Shown: one piece after another, positions 54,570 through 62,683 of the stretch
Numbering within the stretch: the stretch's first letter is position 1
Layout of the letters: each line of letters begins with the position of its first letter
NCBI RefSeq assembly: GCF_001593005.1
Contig: NZ_LQZQ01000052.1
Span: forward strand, 23,279 to 87,278
From: Roseivirga ehrenbergii
Lineage (GTDB): Bacteria; Bacteroidota; Bacteroidia; Cytophagales; Cyclobacteriaceae
Direction: 5' to 3'
DNA length: 64,000 bases
Notes under the pieces: model-generated
The model's database searches: none
The model's input: the letters and a program-made list of their open reading frames with translations, nothing else
What the model was told of the DNA's origin: nothing
Made by a program: the position numbers and the translations under genes

Positions 54570-55124
54570 TTAAAGGTCTTCGGCAAGTGTAAACACTACC
54601 GTCATAGAATAAACACCAGCGCTATACCCCATAGTAGGCGTTAGTTTATAATCAATTCTGAACCGATGTGTAAAAGCATTGCTATTAGGGTCGCCAGGAG
54701 CATTTGCACCTATGCCACTAGCCGTCAGCGGATCATCGGCAGCCGAACCAATAAGAAAAATAGGAGACGAATTGTCTTGTAACTGAAAAAAGGCAGTCTG
54801 TTGAGAGGTTCCTCCTGGGCTAGAAGCCCTCAACTCAAGTATTGAAACAGGAACATTTGAAGTGCCTGCACTAGAGTAAGAATCGAGTAAATCCCATCTG
54901 CCTGGAACATTGGTTTGGGCGCCAACATATAAATCCCACTGAGCGCTAGATTCCACTGTAATTTCGGTTGCTCCGGCTAGAATAATTCCATTGTTGTATT
55001 GCCGGATGGTGTTAAAAGTAAAATTGAGGTCTGTCCCTCTTGTAATGTTGATGTCAAGGCTTTGAGATCGAGCAAAAGAGGAGATAAGTGAAAGTAAAAA
55101 TATGAAGCACCAGCCTCTAACCAT
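54570..55124 (-). CDS. Secreted subunit B, paralogue of the neighbouring fibre-like subunit
   Basis: A 184-residue exported protein: signal peptide (1-21, SSFARSQ), mature part about 163 residues, all beta by pattern. It shares with the upstream gene product the blocks FTFNTI..Y.NGII, TE(I/L).VES..WDLYV.A.T, SSAGTS.VP, LE.R....GTS, HRFRIDYK.TPT and the C-terminus Y..TVVFTLAEDL. The W-x-L in WDLYV recalls WxL domains. No cysteines in the mature part except none seen, so no disulfide. I read it as a minor or tip subunit of a surface fibre handled by the adjacent chaperone-like protein; function is inferred from context. It follows a terminator and so should be expressed less. Confidence 0.75.
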   Translation of the reverse strand: MVRGWCFIFLLSLISSFARSQSLDINITRGTDLNFTFNTIRQYNNGIILAGATEITVESSAQWDLYVGAQTNVPGRWDLLDSYSSAGTSNVPVSILELRASSPGGTSQQTAFFQLQDNSSPIFLIGSAADDPLTASGIGANAPGDPNSNAFTHRFRIDYKLTPTMGYSAGVYSMTVVFTLAEDL

Positions 55125-55144
55125 GTATAAAAGTATATAAAATT

Positions 55145-55173
55145 AAAAGAGGTAGCAATATGCTACCTCTTTT
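55145..55173 (-). terminator. Intrinsic terminator between the two subunit genes
   Basis: A 13-pair perfect stem AAAAGAGGTAGCA...TGCTACCTCTTTT with a 3-base loop; on the minus strand the arm's TTTT is followed by AATTTTAT. It lies 60 bases after the stop of subunit A and 20 bases before the start of subunit B. Incomplete read-through would set the ratio of the two. Confidence 0.8.
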
Positions 55174-55233
55174 TACCAATCAACATAAATCGAACTAACT
55201 TTTACTACGTCTTAGTAAAAAGTAATTTCTTTC

Positions 55234-55827
55234 TTATAAATCTTCTGCTAGTGTGTAAATCACGTTCAAGCCATAAAAACCAGCTTGATACTGAGCAGTC
55301 AAAGTAGGTACAATTCTGTAGTCTACTCTGAAAAAGTGTGAATCTGGGGTAGTTAAGTAAGTACCCGCAGCAATACCGTCACCAGCACCAACAGTTCCTA
55401 CAATATCTAACCTAGTATCGGTAAGAGAAGTAAAGTTTGTAAGTGCAGAAGTACCAGCACCATCAATTACTCTTACCTCTAACAAAGTAGAAGGAACAGT
55501 AGAAGTACCAGCACTAGAGAAAGCTTGTAACTGAGCCCAGTTAGTAGTTTCTGCTTGTACGTACAAATCCCAAGGAACAGTAGATTCTACTCTAAGTTCA
55601 GTAACGTTTGGCTTAATAATACCATTAACATAACTAGGGATTGTGTTGAACGTGAATTCCACGTTAGGATCTGTAGCCAATGTTAAATCAAGAACACCTT
55701 GAAGATCCATAGCTACATAAACGAATTCATTGTCGTCTGGTAAGACTTGAGCATTCGCTTGAAAAGCGGATGTAACAGCGAGTAATGCGGCAATAGCCAG
55801 CACTCTCAGTTGAGCAACTTTTTTCAT
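55234..55827 (-). CDS. Secreted subunit A (putative major fibre-like subunit)
   Basis: A 197-residue exported protein: signal peptide (1-27, SAFQANAQ), mature part about 170 residues, beta-rich, acidic and without Cys, Lys-poor, as expected of a surface subunit. It matches subunit B over most of its length (FTFNTIPSYVNGIIKPNVTELRVES is region 59-83; WDLYVQAETTNW; AFSSAGTSTVP; FRVDYRIVPT) and ends with an alternating hydrophobic strand, FYGLNVIYTLAEDL. In chaperone-usher pilins such a C-terminal strand is what the chaperone holds. It is directly after the chaperone-like gene (162-base gap) and before a terminator, the usual place of the abundant subunit. Confidence 0.78.
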   Translation of the reverse strand: MKKVAQLRVLAIAALLAVTSAFQANAQVLPDDNEFVYVAMDLQGVLDLTLATDPNVEFTFNTIPSYVNGIIKPNVTELRVESTVPWDLYVQAETTNWAQLQAFSSAGTSTVPSTLLEVRVIDGAGTSALTNFTSLTDTRLDIVGTVGAGDGIAAGTYLTTPDSHFFRVDYRIVPTLTAQYQAGFYGLNVIYTLAEDL

Positions 55828-55989
55828 GAGTATTTAATGTTTAGGTTAAAAGTTTTGACAGGTGAATATATGGACTTATTTTCATATCTAAAACTATTCA
55901 CAAGAAATTTTTCTTTATTTTTAAAAGAAACACCTCTCTGAAAGGCTGAAAGGCAGATTTTATCTGTGAATATTTTTTCCATGAAAGAA

Positions 55990-56826
55990 TTATTTACCCT
56001 TTTCGGGTATAGTAATTTCAATTTCGGCAGCAGCCACTTCGTCTCGGTTACCGTAGTCTAATACCCCAAGTACCGAATATCGGCCTGGCGGAAAATCTTT
56101 TGGTATCTGAAAGTGTACATCTCGATTGCTCGCGGGTAAAACGGTAAAGTTTTTAGATTCCAAACGTCTTGTTTCTCCATTACCAAGATTAGTCACTTCA
56201 GCATAGGAATTACATTTAAGAAAAGTTTCACCGGTATTTTTAAGTCGCAATACCAGCTCTTCTCCTTTATGCGTAAAATCGATGACTTCGCCTTTTGAAA
56301 AAGTTACACTTGGTGGAGTTTGGAATACGTACACTCCAAAACGATACGACTGATTTAAATTAACAATCAAACCGTCACTATCCTTCTGTTGTGCTTGACG
56401 CTCATTGGCAATACGAATATAAGCAACCGCCCAGCGCGCCATTAATGCGGTTGAATCTTGAGGCACATCCAAAGCCAGCATTACTTCTTGCTGTTCGCCT
56501 GGTGCCAATTCGAAAAAAGCAGGGTCAGCGCTCAGCCATTCCGCACATGAACGAGGTAATTCTCCTTTCTGCAAAAACTGACTTTTACCTGCTCTTGTAG
56601 CATCAAAGTCACCAAAGTCTACTTGGAAGGTTTGTGTTTCTTCTGAGTTATTGGATACCGTAATTCTTCCTCGGCCACTTCCGCCAGGTGAAACTTTAAA
56701 ATTCAGCCTTGTAGGTGAGGTAGATATTTTTTGACCATAGCCTTCAAAAACCACAAACATAAGTAAGCAGGCCATTGCCAACTTAGTAATCAGTTTGTTG
56801 TTTTTTGATTTACGTTCAATTTTCAT
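55990..56826 (-). CDS. PapD-like periplasmic chaperone
   Basis: A 278-residue periplasmic protein with a signal peptide (to about 32, FEGYGQ) and two Ig-like domains (about 33-165 and 170-275). The first begins ISTSPTRLNFKVSPGGSGRGRITVSNN; R40 sits where the subunit-anchoring Arg8 of PapD lies, and the pattern S-P-x-R, PG, (V/I)xNxS is that of archaic pilus chaperones (and partly of DUF916). Further matches are FFELAPGEQQEVMLALDVP and SYRFGVYVF. No transmembrane helix follows, so it is soluble. It is 12 bases after the usher-like gene. Its job is most likely to fold and deliver subunits A and B. Confidence 0.78.
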   Translation of the reverse strand: MKIERKSKNNKLITKLAMACLLMFVVFEGYGQKISTSPTRLNFKVSPGGSGRGRITVSNNSEETQTFQVDFGDFDATRAGKSQFLQKGELPRSCAEWLSADPAFFELAPGEQQEVMLALDVPQDSTALMARWAVAYIRIANERQAQQKDSDGLIVNLNQSYRFGVYVFQTPPSVTFSKGEVIDFTHKGEELVLRLKNTGETFLKCNSYAEVTNLGNGETRRLESKNFTVLPASNRDVHFQIPKDFPPGRYSVLGVLDYGNRDEVAAAEIEITIPEKGK

Positions 56827-56838
56827 GAGCTCATCAAT

Positions 56839-59766
56839 TTATTTATTGTCTTCTTTATTGTCGAATTTCTTAATATTCACCCTTCTAGATTTTTCTATCA
56901 GGTAAAAAGTCACCTGATAATTTACATTTACGTTGTTCACATTTAGGGTATAGCTACTTTGAGCAAACTGAAACTGTTCATCAACGGCCTGTTCGTTCAC
57001 CTTAAGGGTATATAAGCCAAAAGGAACATAGAGATTAAACTCTCCTCCTTGGCCACTTAAAGCAGAATAACTGTTTCCTAGATTATCTGTCATATTTACT
57101 CGAATACCTGAAAGGTTCATTCCATCAGTTCCAAGGGCTGAATACTGGGCTTGTTGAAGAATGATATTTCCTTTTACTTGTACTCCACGTTTTAAAGGAA
57201 TAAAAATAGTGCGGTCGTTGTCTAGTAGTACGGTTTGGCCATCTCCTTTAAACCAACCTTCTACATTTGACAAGACATCCGATTTTATTTTGTACTCACC
57301 TTGGGTTAGGTTTTTGAAAATCACTACCCCTTGATCATTAGTCATTAAGGCCATATCGTTAACAGTGATTAAGGCATCATTAACAAAATCTTCCCCTACA
57401 TCTCTTCTGTTATTTCCGTTCAAATCTTTGAACACTACAACCTCCAAATCATGGCTCTTGCTACCTGGCCTTTTAACATTGAATGTTTTTTTGATTCCAA
57501 AACGTAATAAAAAATTGCTTTGGGTATAAGTATTGAAAACGCCATCGCCTAAAGCATTTACACTTGGTAGCGGGCTTTCTCCTTGATTAATCCTGAAAAG
57601 TTCGCCTGTTAAGGTAAACTGAAAATCATTTTTAGAGTAGTAAGTCAGCATAGGGCTGAAATTACTGCGAACACGAGCTAGAACTGATTCATAGCCAACA
57701 TTGAAAGTAGGCCGAACTGAAAGGCGTGCTTTTCGGAAATTAAGATTGGCAAAAGCTGAAATGTAAGCAGACTGAGGGTTGATACCATCTTCTACTACCC
57801 TAAGGTTATCTAAAACATTATATGGTCCATAATAATATCTTGCGGTTACATTGAGGTTTTTATAACGGAGTGTGTTTTCCCAACGGGCAACTAAATAAGG
57901 ATCTACATCATAATCTTTTGCTTTGGTAAAACCAGTATAGAACCGAGAGTAGATTCTAAATTTTGATTGCATGTTACTTGAAAAAAGAACACCCCCGCCT
58001 GTAGTAAAGGTTTTAATGCCTAAAACTTCATCGTCATGAATTCGCGGGAACAGTACGAAATTACCGCTTTCGGTACTCCAGCCATATTGAAATTCGTATA
58101 CGTTTCTTTTAAATTCATTTTTAGGGAAAAGAAAGCCCTTGCTATAAATTTCAGCATTTCTTGAGTTCAAATCTGTTTTTAAGCTGAAAAACTGACCGTC
58201 TTTAAATGGGTATCTTAAATTTACATTAAGTGAAGTGGTTCCTCTGTATTGCGATAAAAAGTTAGGGCTGTTTAACCTGGCCTGAGATGCCAAACTAATA
58301 CCCTTATAGGTTACCGTATATCTAGCTCCAAAACCATAGCCTGTGGTTTCAAAAGGATTGGTGCTTTGGGTATGCTTTTCTTGGCTAAAGCCAGCATTTA
58401 CACTTAATCTCTGGCTTTGGCTTATTCTGTAACTCCCTTCCACGGTTGCCAAACTTCCATCAATATCATTAAACTCATCTTTTCGGCTAACCGCCTGCGC
58501 TTCTAGCTGAATTCCCTTTCCTCCATTATACCCTACTCTAGCGCCAATATTTGTGAGGTAATTTTCAAGGTTTCCATTTTGTTGACGTCTAACGTAAATT
58601 CCACCAACATTAAATTTATCATACCTGTAATTGCCTTTAATCCCTGTTCCATTCAGTAGAATCTCCATGTTATCTCCAATATCACCTGCCGCTACTTGGT
58701 ATTTGGGAGTACTATATTGAACAAAACGATATGAGCCTAAAAACTGAGTGCCAGTGTAAGCACTGTTCGAAATGATTGTTTGGTAGTAGTATCTGAGGTT
58801 TTTGTTTAAAGCTAAATCAGTATCTCCATAAAGATCGAGACTGAAGTTTGTGAATTGTGAAAGAATATTATAAGAATTAAACTCCATGGTAATCGGTATA
58901 TTTGAATTACCCTCTTCGCTTTCAGCCTTTATTTCATTACCCAGTCTTAAGAGCTCTACTCTACCGCCAGAACTGGCACTTCCGCCAGAATTGTCTTTCA
59001 CTTGAACTTGTACTCGGTAAGTTCCTTCGTCAGTCTCTTGTTCCATCATTGGCTTAGCTGAAAAGAAATCTTCTTTCTCCTTTCCATTAGCCAGTTTTGC
59101 AATAAATCGCAAAGTAGTATCAACCCCAACGGGTAGGTTCATCGAAAAAGCATTCTCGGCTATTGGATTACCTTGGCTGTCGGTAATATTCACTTTTACC
59201 GGAGGTGAAAAAAACACATACACATCCTCATTGGAGTTGCCAGTGTTTGTGAAATTAATCCTAAAACTTGTGCTATCGCCAGTTGAAGGAAAATATGCCA
59301 CTTTATCTACTACATTGGCCCTCCATTGCGAGAATTTCTTGATTTCTAAATTCCAAGGCGTGCTTGCCAGTAATATATTTTGATTTGAAACAGCGGAGGC
59401 ATTTACAAAGTAATTTACGTTTCCTTCAGCATTTTTTTGTGGGATAATACGGACTGGAATAAAAATAGAATCGTTAGCGGCAACGGTGTAATTCTTATCT
59501 CGGCTAGCAAGGGTAGACCAGCCTGCGGGTGATGAAACATCTAAGCTAAAAGTTACTCTTCGGGAAGTGCCATTTTTTACGCGAAGAACGTTAGTGGCAA
59601 CTTCATCAACCGACCCAATGGTAGTTCCATTCACAAAGGTCAGCGTGAATCCATTGGCGACTACACTGTTGGTTTGAGCATTTGTTTGTGTACAAATTAT
59701 CAGAAACAGTACGCCAATCACAGTAACGGAGAATAATCTCCACAGCCTGAGAGAGCAGTTGATCAC
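56839..59766 (-). CDS. Usher-like outer-membrane beta-barrel protein
   Basis: A 975-residue exported protein. Signal peptide to about residue 30 (CTQTNAQ); about 32-270 is Ig/NEW3-like (FTLTFVNGTTIGSVDE; FRINFTNTGNSNEDVYVFF); about 285-765 consists of amphipathic strands with aromatic ends, as in a large outer-membrane barrel; about 776-845 is a Sdr/CNA-B-like domain with VFKDLNGNNRRDVGEDFV, the motif also found in the C-terminal part of archaic pilus ushers; about 860-950 is a second regulatory-like Ig domain. The order N-domain, barrel, two C-domains is that of PapC-type ushers, though I see no direct sequence match to PapC. It is first in a four-gene transcript with a consensus promoter. 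Confidence 0.75.
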   Translation of the reverse strand: MINCSLRLWRLFSVTVIGVLFLIICTQTNAQTNSVVANGFTLTFVNGTTIGSVDEVATNVLRVKNGTSRRVTFSLDVSSPAGWSTLASRDKNYTVAANDSIFIPVRIIPQKNAEGNVNYFVNASAVSNQNILLASTPWNLEIKKFSQWRANVVDKVAYFPSTGDSTSFRINFTNTGNSNEDVYVFFSPPVKVNITDSQGNPIAENAFSMNLPVGVDTTLRFIAKLANGKEKEDFFSAKPMMEQETDEGTYRVQVQVKDNSGGSASSGGRVELLRLGNEIKAESEEGNSNIPITMEFNSYNILSQFTNFSLDLYGDTDLALNKNLRYYYQTIISNSAYTGTQFLGSYRFVQYSTPKYQVAAGDIGDNMEILLNGTGIKGNYRYDKFNVGGIYVRRQQNGNLENYLTNIGARVGYNGGKGIQLEAQAVSRKDEFNDIDGSLATVEGSYRISQSQRLSVNAGFSQEKHTQSTNPFETTGYGFGARYTVTYKGISLASQARLNSPNFLSQYRGTTSLNVNLRYPFKDGQFFSLKTDLNSRNAEIYSKGFLFPKNEFKRNVYEFQYGWSTESGNFVLFPRIHDDEVLGIKTFTTGGGVLFSSNMQSKFRIYSRFYTGFTKAKDYDVDPYLVARWENTLRYKNLNVTARYYYGPYNVLDNLRVVEDGINPQSAYISAFANLNFRKARLSVRPTFNVGYESVLARVRSNFSPMLTYYSKNDFQFTLTGELFRINQGESPLPSVNALGDGVFNTYTQSNFLLRFGIKKTFNVKRPGSKSHDLEVVVFKDLNGNNRRDVGEDFVNDALITVNDMALMTNDQGVVIFKNLTQGEYKIKSDVLSNVEGWFKGDGQTVLLDNDRTIFIPLKRGVQVKGNIILQQAQYSALGTDGMNLSGIRVNMTDNLGNSYSALSGQGGEFNLYVPFGLYTLKVNEQAVDEQFQFAQSSYTLNVNNVNVNYQVTFYLIEKSRRVNIKKFDNKEDNK

Positions 59767-59800
59767 AATTGAGTTAGCACGTTTGGTGTTAGGTAATGGT

Positions 59801-59833
59801 CAAAGATAGAAAACTCTCTCGAAATTCCTACAA
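59801..59833 (-). promoter_or_regulatory. Consensus promoter of the fibre-like cluster
   Basis: The minus strand reads TTG (59833-59831), 22 bases, TATCTTTG (59808-59801). A start near 59794 leaves a leader of about 28 bases before the usher-like ATG at 59766. Confidence 0.6.
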
Positions 59834-60100
59834 TAAAAGCACTTACCTTTTCGTTGAAAAATGCCTTTAGAATGTGTAATGGGCATTTTTAACTACCAAT
59901 TGCGTTTTTAGAACTGTGAAATCAAATTATTTTTTCGCTGCCTAAATCTAAATTAGGCTCCCTCTCTAGCAAATAGTAAGTAAATGCACCCCATTCCATA
60001 GAAATTCCTGTTAGATTTAATAATGTAATGATATGATAATACAATACATTTAGTCTGTATTTTCTCTAATAAGAAAAGCCCTAATAGTGGAGTATAGAAA

Positions 60101-60130
60101 AAGAAAAAGCCCCGATAAAATCAGGGCTTT
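60101..60130 (-). terminator. Intrinsic terminator after tRNA-Leu
   Basis: On the minus strand AAAGCCCTGAT...ATCGGGGCTTT forms a stem with one G-T pair and is followed by TTCTTTTTC. It starts 4 bases after the tRNA. Confidence 0.82.
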
Positions 60131-60133
60131 GAG

Positions 60134-60217
60134 TGCGCACGAGAAGATTCGAACTTCCACACAACTTAATGCACCACCCCCTCAAGGTGGCGTGTCTACC
60201 AATTTCACCACGTGCGC
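60134..60217 (-). tRNA. tRNA-Leu (anticodon GAG)
   Basis: An 84-base class II tRNA on the minus strand. The acceptor GCGCACG pairs perfectly with CGTGCGC, the D-arm is followed by TTGGTAGAC, the anticodon stem CCACC/GGTGG holds TTGAGGG with anticodon GAG, a long variable arm follows, and the T-arm has AGTTCGAAT. The discriminator is A, and CCA is not encoded. The long variable arm and A73 identify leucine. Confidence 0.95.
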
Positions 60218-60239
60218 ATGGTTTTTAAATTAGGGATGG

Positions 60240-60270
60240 CAAAAGTAGATAAGTTTTGATTCAATTCAAA
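60240..60270 (-). promoter_or_regulatory. Consensus promoter of tRNA-Leu
   Basis: The minus strand reads TTTG (60270-60267), 19 bases, TACTTTTG (60247-60240), an exact match in boxes and spacing to the Bacteroidota housekeeping promoter. Initiation near 60233, 16 bases before the tRNA. Confidence 0.75.
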
Positions 60271-60352
60271 CAGAGGCCTAAACCATTTGCATGTAATCGA
60301 ATTGTAAATAGGCAGGAACCTTTCTACATTTAAACTCTGAAAAATCGCTTTT

Positions 60353-61045
60353 ATGAACAACCTGAACAGAAATGCCATTGTAGGACTGATCTTTATATTG
60401 ATCGGTACAGTATTTCTATTAGATAACCTCGACATTATTTCGTGGCACTACAGGCGATATATTTTTCAATGGGAAAACATCTTGATTATTGTTGGCGCCA
60501 TTCTGATTCTTAACAAAGAGAATGTAAAAACAGGCGGAATACTTATGGGAATTGGTGTTTTGTTAAACCTTGATGAGTGGTTCAACCTTGATGTTAGCAT
60601 ATTTGATTTATGGCCTTTGGTATTTGTAGTTGCTGGCATAGCCATTGTAAACCGAAATAAGGAAACGAAAGACGATAGATACGACCCAAATACTGGAAAC
60701 TTAGATGCCAATAAAATAAATGACACAGCCATTTTTGGTGGTGGAGATAAGGTAGTCAATAGCTCCAATTTCAAAGGTGGCTCCTTAACCGCAATTTTTG
60801 GAGGCTCAACGATTGATCTTACCCAAGCCAAACTGGCCGATGGCCGAAATGAAATAGATGTATTCTATATGTTTGGCGGTTCGAAAATTCGTGTACCTCA
60901 AGATTGGAGTGTACAGGTAAGCGTCACTGGTATCTTTGGAGGAATGTCGGATAAGAGAAAACTGATAGATCCGCAGGCCGATGGAAACAAAGAGCTTTTG
61001 ATTCGCGGCACAGCAATTTTTGGCGGAGCTGAAGTTACCAACTAA
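60353..61045 (+). CDS. LiaF-like transmembrane protein (DUF5668/DUF2154 type)
   Basis: A 230-residue inner-membrane protein. Residues 8-105 hold four short hydrophobic helices of the LiaI-LiaF-like type (AIVGLIFILIGTVFLLDNL; ILIIVGAILIL; GGILMGIGVLL; LWPLVFVVAGIAIV). Residues about 120-230 form a beta-helix-like C-domain with repeated (T)AIFGG phrases (AIFGGGDK, AIFGGST, MFGGSK, IFGGMS, AIFGGAE). In Firmicutes LiaF restrains a cell-envelope stress kinase; in Bacteroidota the role is unknown. A near-consensus promoter, ATTG (60301-60304), 20 bases, TACATTTA (60325-60332), lies upstream. Confidence 0.8.
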   Translation: MNNLNRNAIVGLIFILIGTVFLLDNLDIISWHYRRYIFQWENILIIVGAILILNKENVKTGGILMGIGVLLNLDEWFNLDVSIFDLWPLVFVVAGIAIVNRNKETKDDRYDPNTGNLDANKINDTAIFGGGDKVVNSSNFKGGSLTAIFGGSTIDLTQAKLADGRNEIDVFYMFGGSKIRVPQDWSVQVSVTGIFGGMSDKRKLIDPQADGNKELLIRGTAIFGGAEVTN

Positions 61046-61150
61046 AAAAGCCAACTACCCATTCCATAATATCTAAATGTTAATTATTCCTTGAACGAAT
61101 AAAACTTAAAGTTTTATTTATAAATTAGTGACACACAAACTCAGCCAACC

Positions 61151-61450
61151 ATGTCATTAACAAGGGATATTATCAAAAGTCAGGTGGTTCAGCCTGCGTT
61201 ATTATCAGTTGCCGATTTTACCGGAGATATTGAGGATTTCAGCTTCACCAACTTCCAGCCTACCCACCAATCCGTATTTCTTAACAAGATAAAGTCTACC
61301 TTAAATGGTATACCTGTTACCGATGGAGGCACTCCTTACCCGCAATACATGTATGATATTATCCTGAACCCTTCTATTTTTTCGGGTTGGGCAACCGTGA
61401 AGGATTGCATTGATTATACCACAAACAACTACAGCACAGGCCCCCGTTAA
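61151..61450 (+). CDS. Small protein of unknown function
   Basis: A 99-residue protein with no signal peptide, no transmembrane helix and no family I recognise. It starts MSLTRDIIKSQVVQP and contains IEDFSFTNFQPTHQSVFLNKIKS and a Tyr/Pro/Asn-rich C-terminal half (GTPYPQYMYDIILNPSIF). The frame is uninterrupted, the codon use is like its neighbours, and it ends two bases before the next gene, so it is probably real and cotranscribed with it. Confidence 0.6.
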   Translation: MSLTRDIIKSQVVQPALLSVADFTGDIEDFSFTNFQPTHQSVFLNKIKSTLNGIPVTDGGTPYPQYMYDIILNPSIFSGWATVKDCIDYTTNNYSTGPR

Positions 61451-61452
61451 TC

Positions 61453-62679
61453 ATGAAAAAGCTCTTTATTATTCTCTCCTTATGTTTTGGGCTTAGCTTA
61501 CAAGCCCAATATTCGTTTACTACGGTAGTTAATACTCCTTTAACTCCTTCTGTAAATATTGTGATTTCCAACTTGGGAAACGGTTCGCCTATTAATCAAA
61601 TCCGTTCATTGGTTGTTTATGATTCAATTAAAAATTCTATCAACTTTTACTCCAATGGCAAGCCTGTTTTATTGAATAGCCCCGATGCCCAAGTAAAAAC
61701 TCGTTTTCAAAATAATGCCATTCAGGTAGAATTAACCAAGGTGAGCAAATCTGACTTAGTGTTGCTCCAAAATTTAGGAAGTAATGTTTATTTAAGCTCT
61801 AATTCTGACATTTCTCTAACCCTTAATTCGGGTTCTCTAGTCATTCCTAAAACCAGTCTAGAAGCCCAATCATTAGGAAAAATTTTGATTACCGATGACC
61901 TTATGGAAACCTATTTTGGGGCTTTTGGTGGTGAATATGCTTATGCAAATAATTCATTCAACTGGAGTTTTACCCCTAAAAGCGAAAGCGATATCAATAA
62001 AATGGAGTTGAATGCAGACTTCAGTTTTCATCAGTCTTATCACCTCTCAAAAGGTAAGGCAGGTAATGAAAAACCGTTAGTCTTTTATGCCAAAGGAAGA
62101 GTAAGCACCAATGCCAAAGACTCACTGAATTACCTATACATCTACCCTTTAAACTTTGATATTTCGGGAGCAAGTGAAGCCCAAATGATGGCTAGATTTG
62201 GAGTAGAGGGCAATCAAGCTTTCACTAACGGAAGAATGGCTTTCAACTTCTCTTATGAAAAACTTATAGGCAATTTGGTCGATTTTACCTACGGTAGCAA
62301 TAGGCTTAGGTTAAAGCCTGTACTGAATATAGGAGGAAAAGTATACAAAGAATTTGATAACATGAGGGTTGGAGCAGAATCTAGCAACGAACTATCTGGT
62401 CAAGTATTTGCTAACCTTTATTATAACATTCCTGTATTCGATAACTATTCTATCATTATAGAATCAAACACTTATTATGACTTCAGCGAAGCCATTAATC
62501 CTGATCAGAAATTGAAAATCAATTACAGTATTGCCTTGGGTGTAGACATTCCAAAGTCACCATTCAAAACTCTGTTTAAATACAAAGACGGTCAAGTGGA
62601 TGTTAATAACTTCTCGGATAGCAATTTGACGATTGGTTTATTGGCCGATTTAGAATCGGTGTTGGGATCAGGTAAGTAA
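61453..62679 (+). CDS. Predicted outer-membrane or surface beta protein
   Basis: A 408-residue exported protein with a signal peptide (MKKLFIILSLCFGLSLQAQ). The first 160 residues contain short repeats of Ser/Asn/Leu-rich strands; the last 230 alternate aromatic-polar strands (LNADFSFHQSYHL; LVFYAKGRVSTN; LNYLYIYPLNFDISG; GQVFANLYYNIPVFDNYSIIIESNTYYDF), suggesting an outer-membrane beta-barrel. I do not recognise the family. It follows the small unknown protein gene by two bases, and the mltB gene comes next with its own promoter. Confidence 0.68.
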   Translation: MKKLFIILSLCFGLSLQAQYSFTTVVNTPLTPSVNIVISNLGNGSPINQIRSLVVYDSIKNSINFYSNGKPVLLNSPDAQVKTRFQNNAIQVELTKVSKSDLVLLQNLGSNVYLSSNSDISLTLNSGSLVIPKTSLEAQSLGKILITDDLMETYFGAFGGEYAYANNSFNWSFTPKSESDINKMELNADFSFHQSYHLSKGKAGNEKPLVFYAKGRVSTNAKDSLNYLYIYPLNFDISGASEAQMMARFGVEGNQAFTNGRMAFNFSYEKLIGNLVDFTYGSNRLRLKPVLNIGGKVYKEFDNMRVGAESSNELSGQVFANLYYNIPVFDNYSIIIESNTYYDFSEAINPDQKLKINYSIALGVDIPKSPFKTLFKYKDGQVDVNNFSDSNLTIGLLADLESVLGSGK

Positions 62680-62683
62680 AGCC

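Larger units (their letters stand above)
59767..60133. other. Intergenic region upstream of the fibre-like cluster
   Basis: A 367-base AT-rich stretch without a gene. It holds the promoter at 59801-59833, a 9-pair perfect hairpin AAAAATGCC...GGCATTTTT at 59857-59890 (16-base loop; possible weak terminator or operator just upstream of the promoter) and the tRNA-Leu terminator at 60101-60130. I see nothing else in it. Confidence 0.6.

Noticed and set aside
55824..56021. A 65-codon minus-strand frame between the chaperone-like gene and subunit A
   Set aside because: It overlaps the end of the chaperone-like gene in another frame, has no signal peptide or domain and mostly covers the AT-rich spacer. 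A leader peptide cannot be excluded, but nothing supports it.
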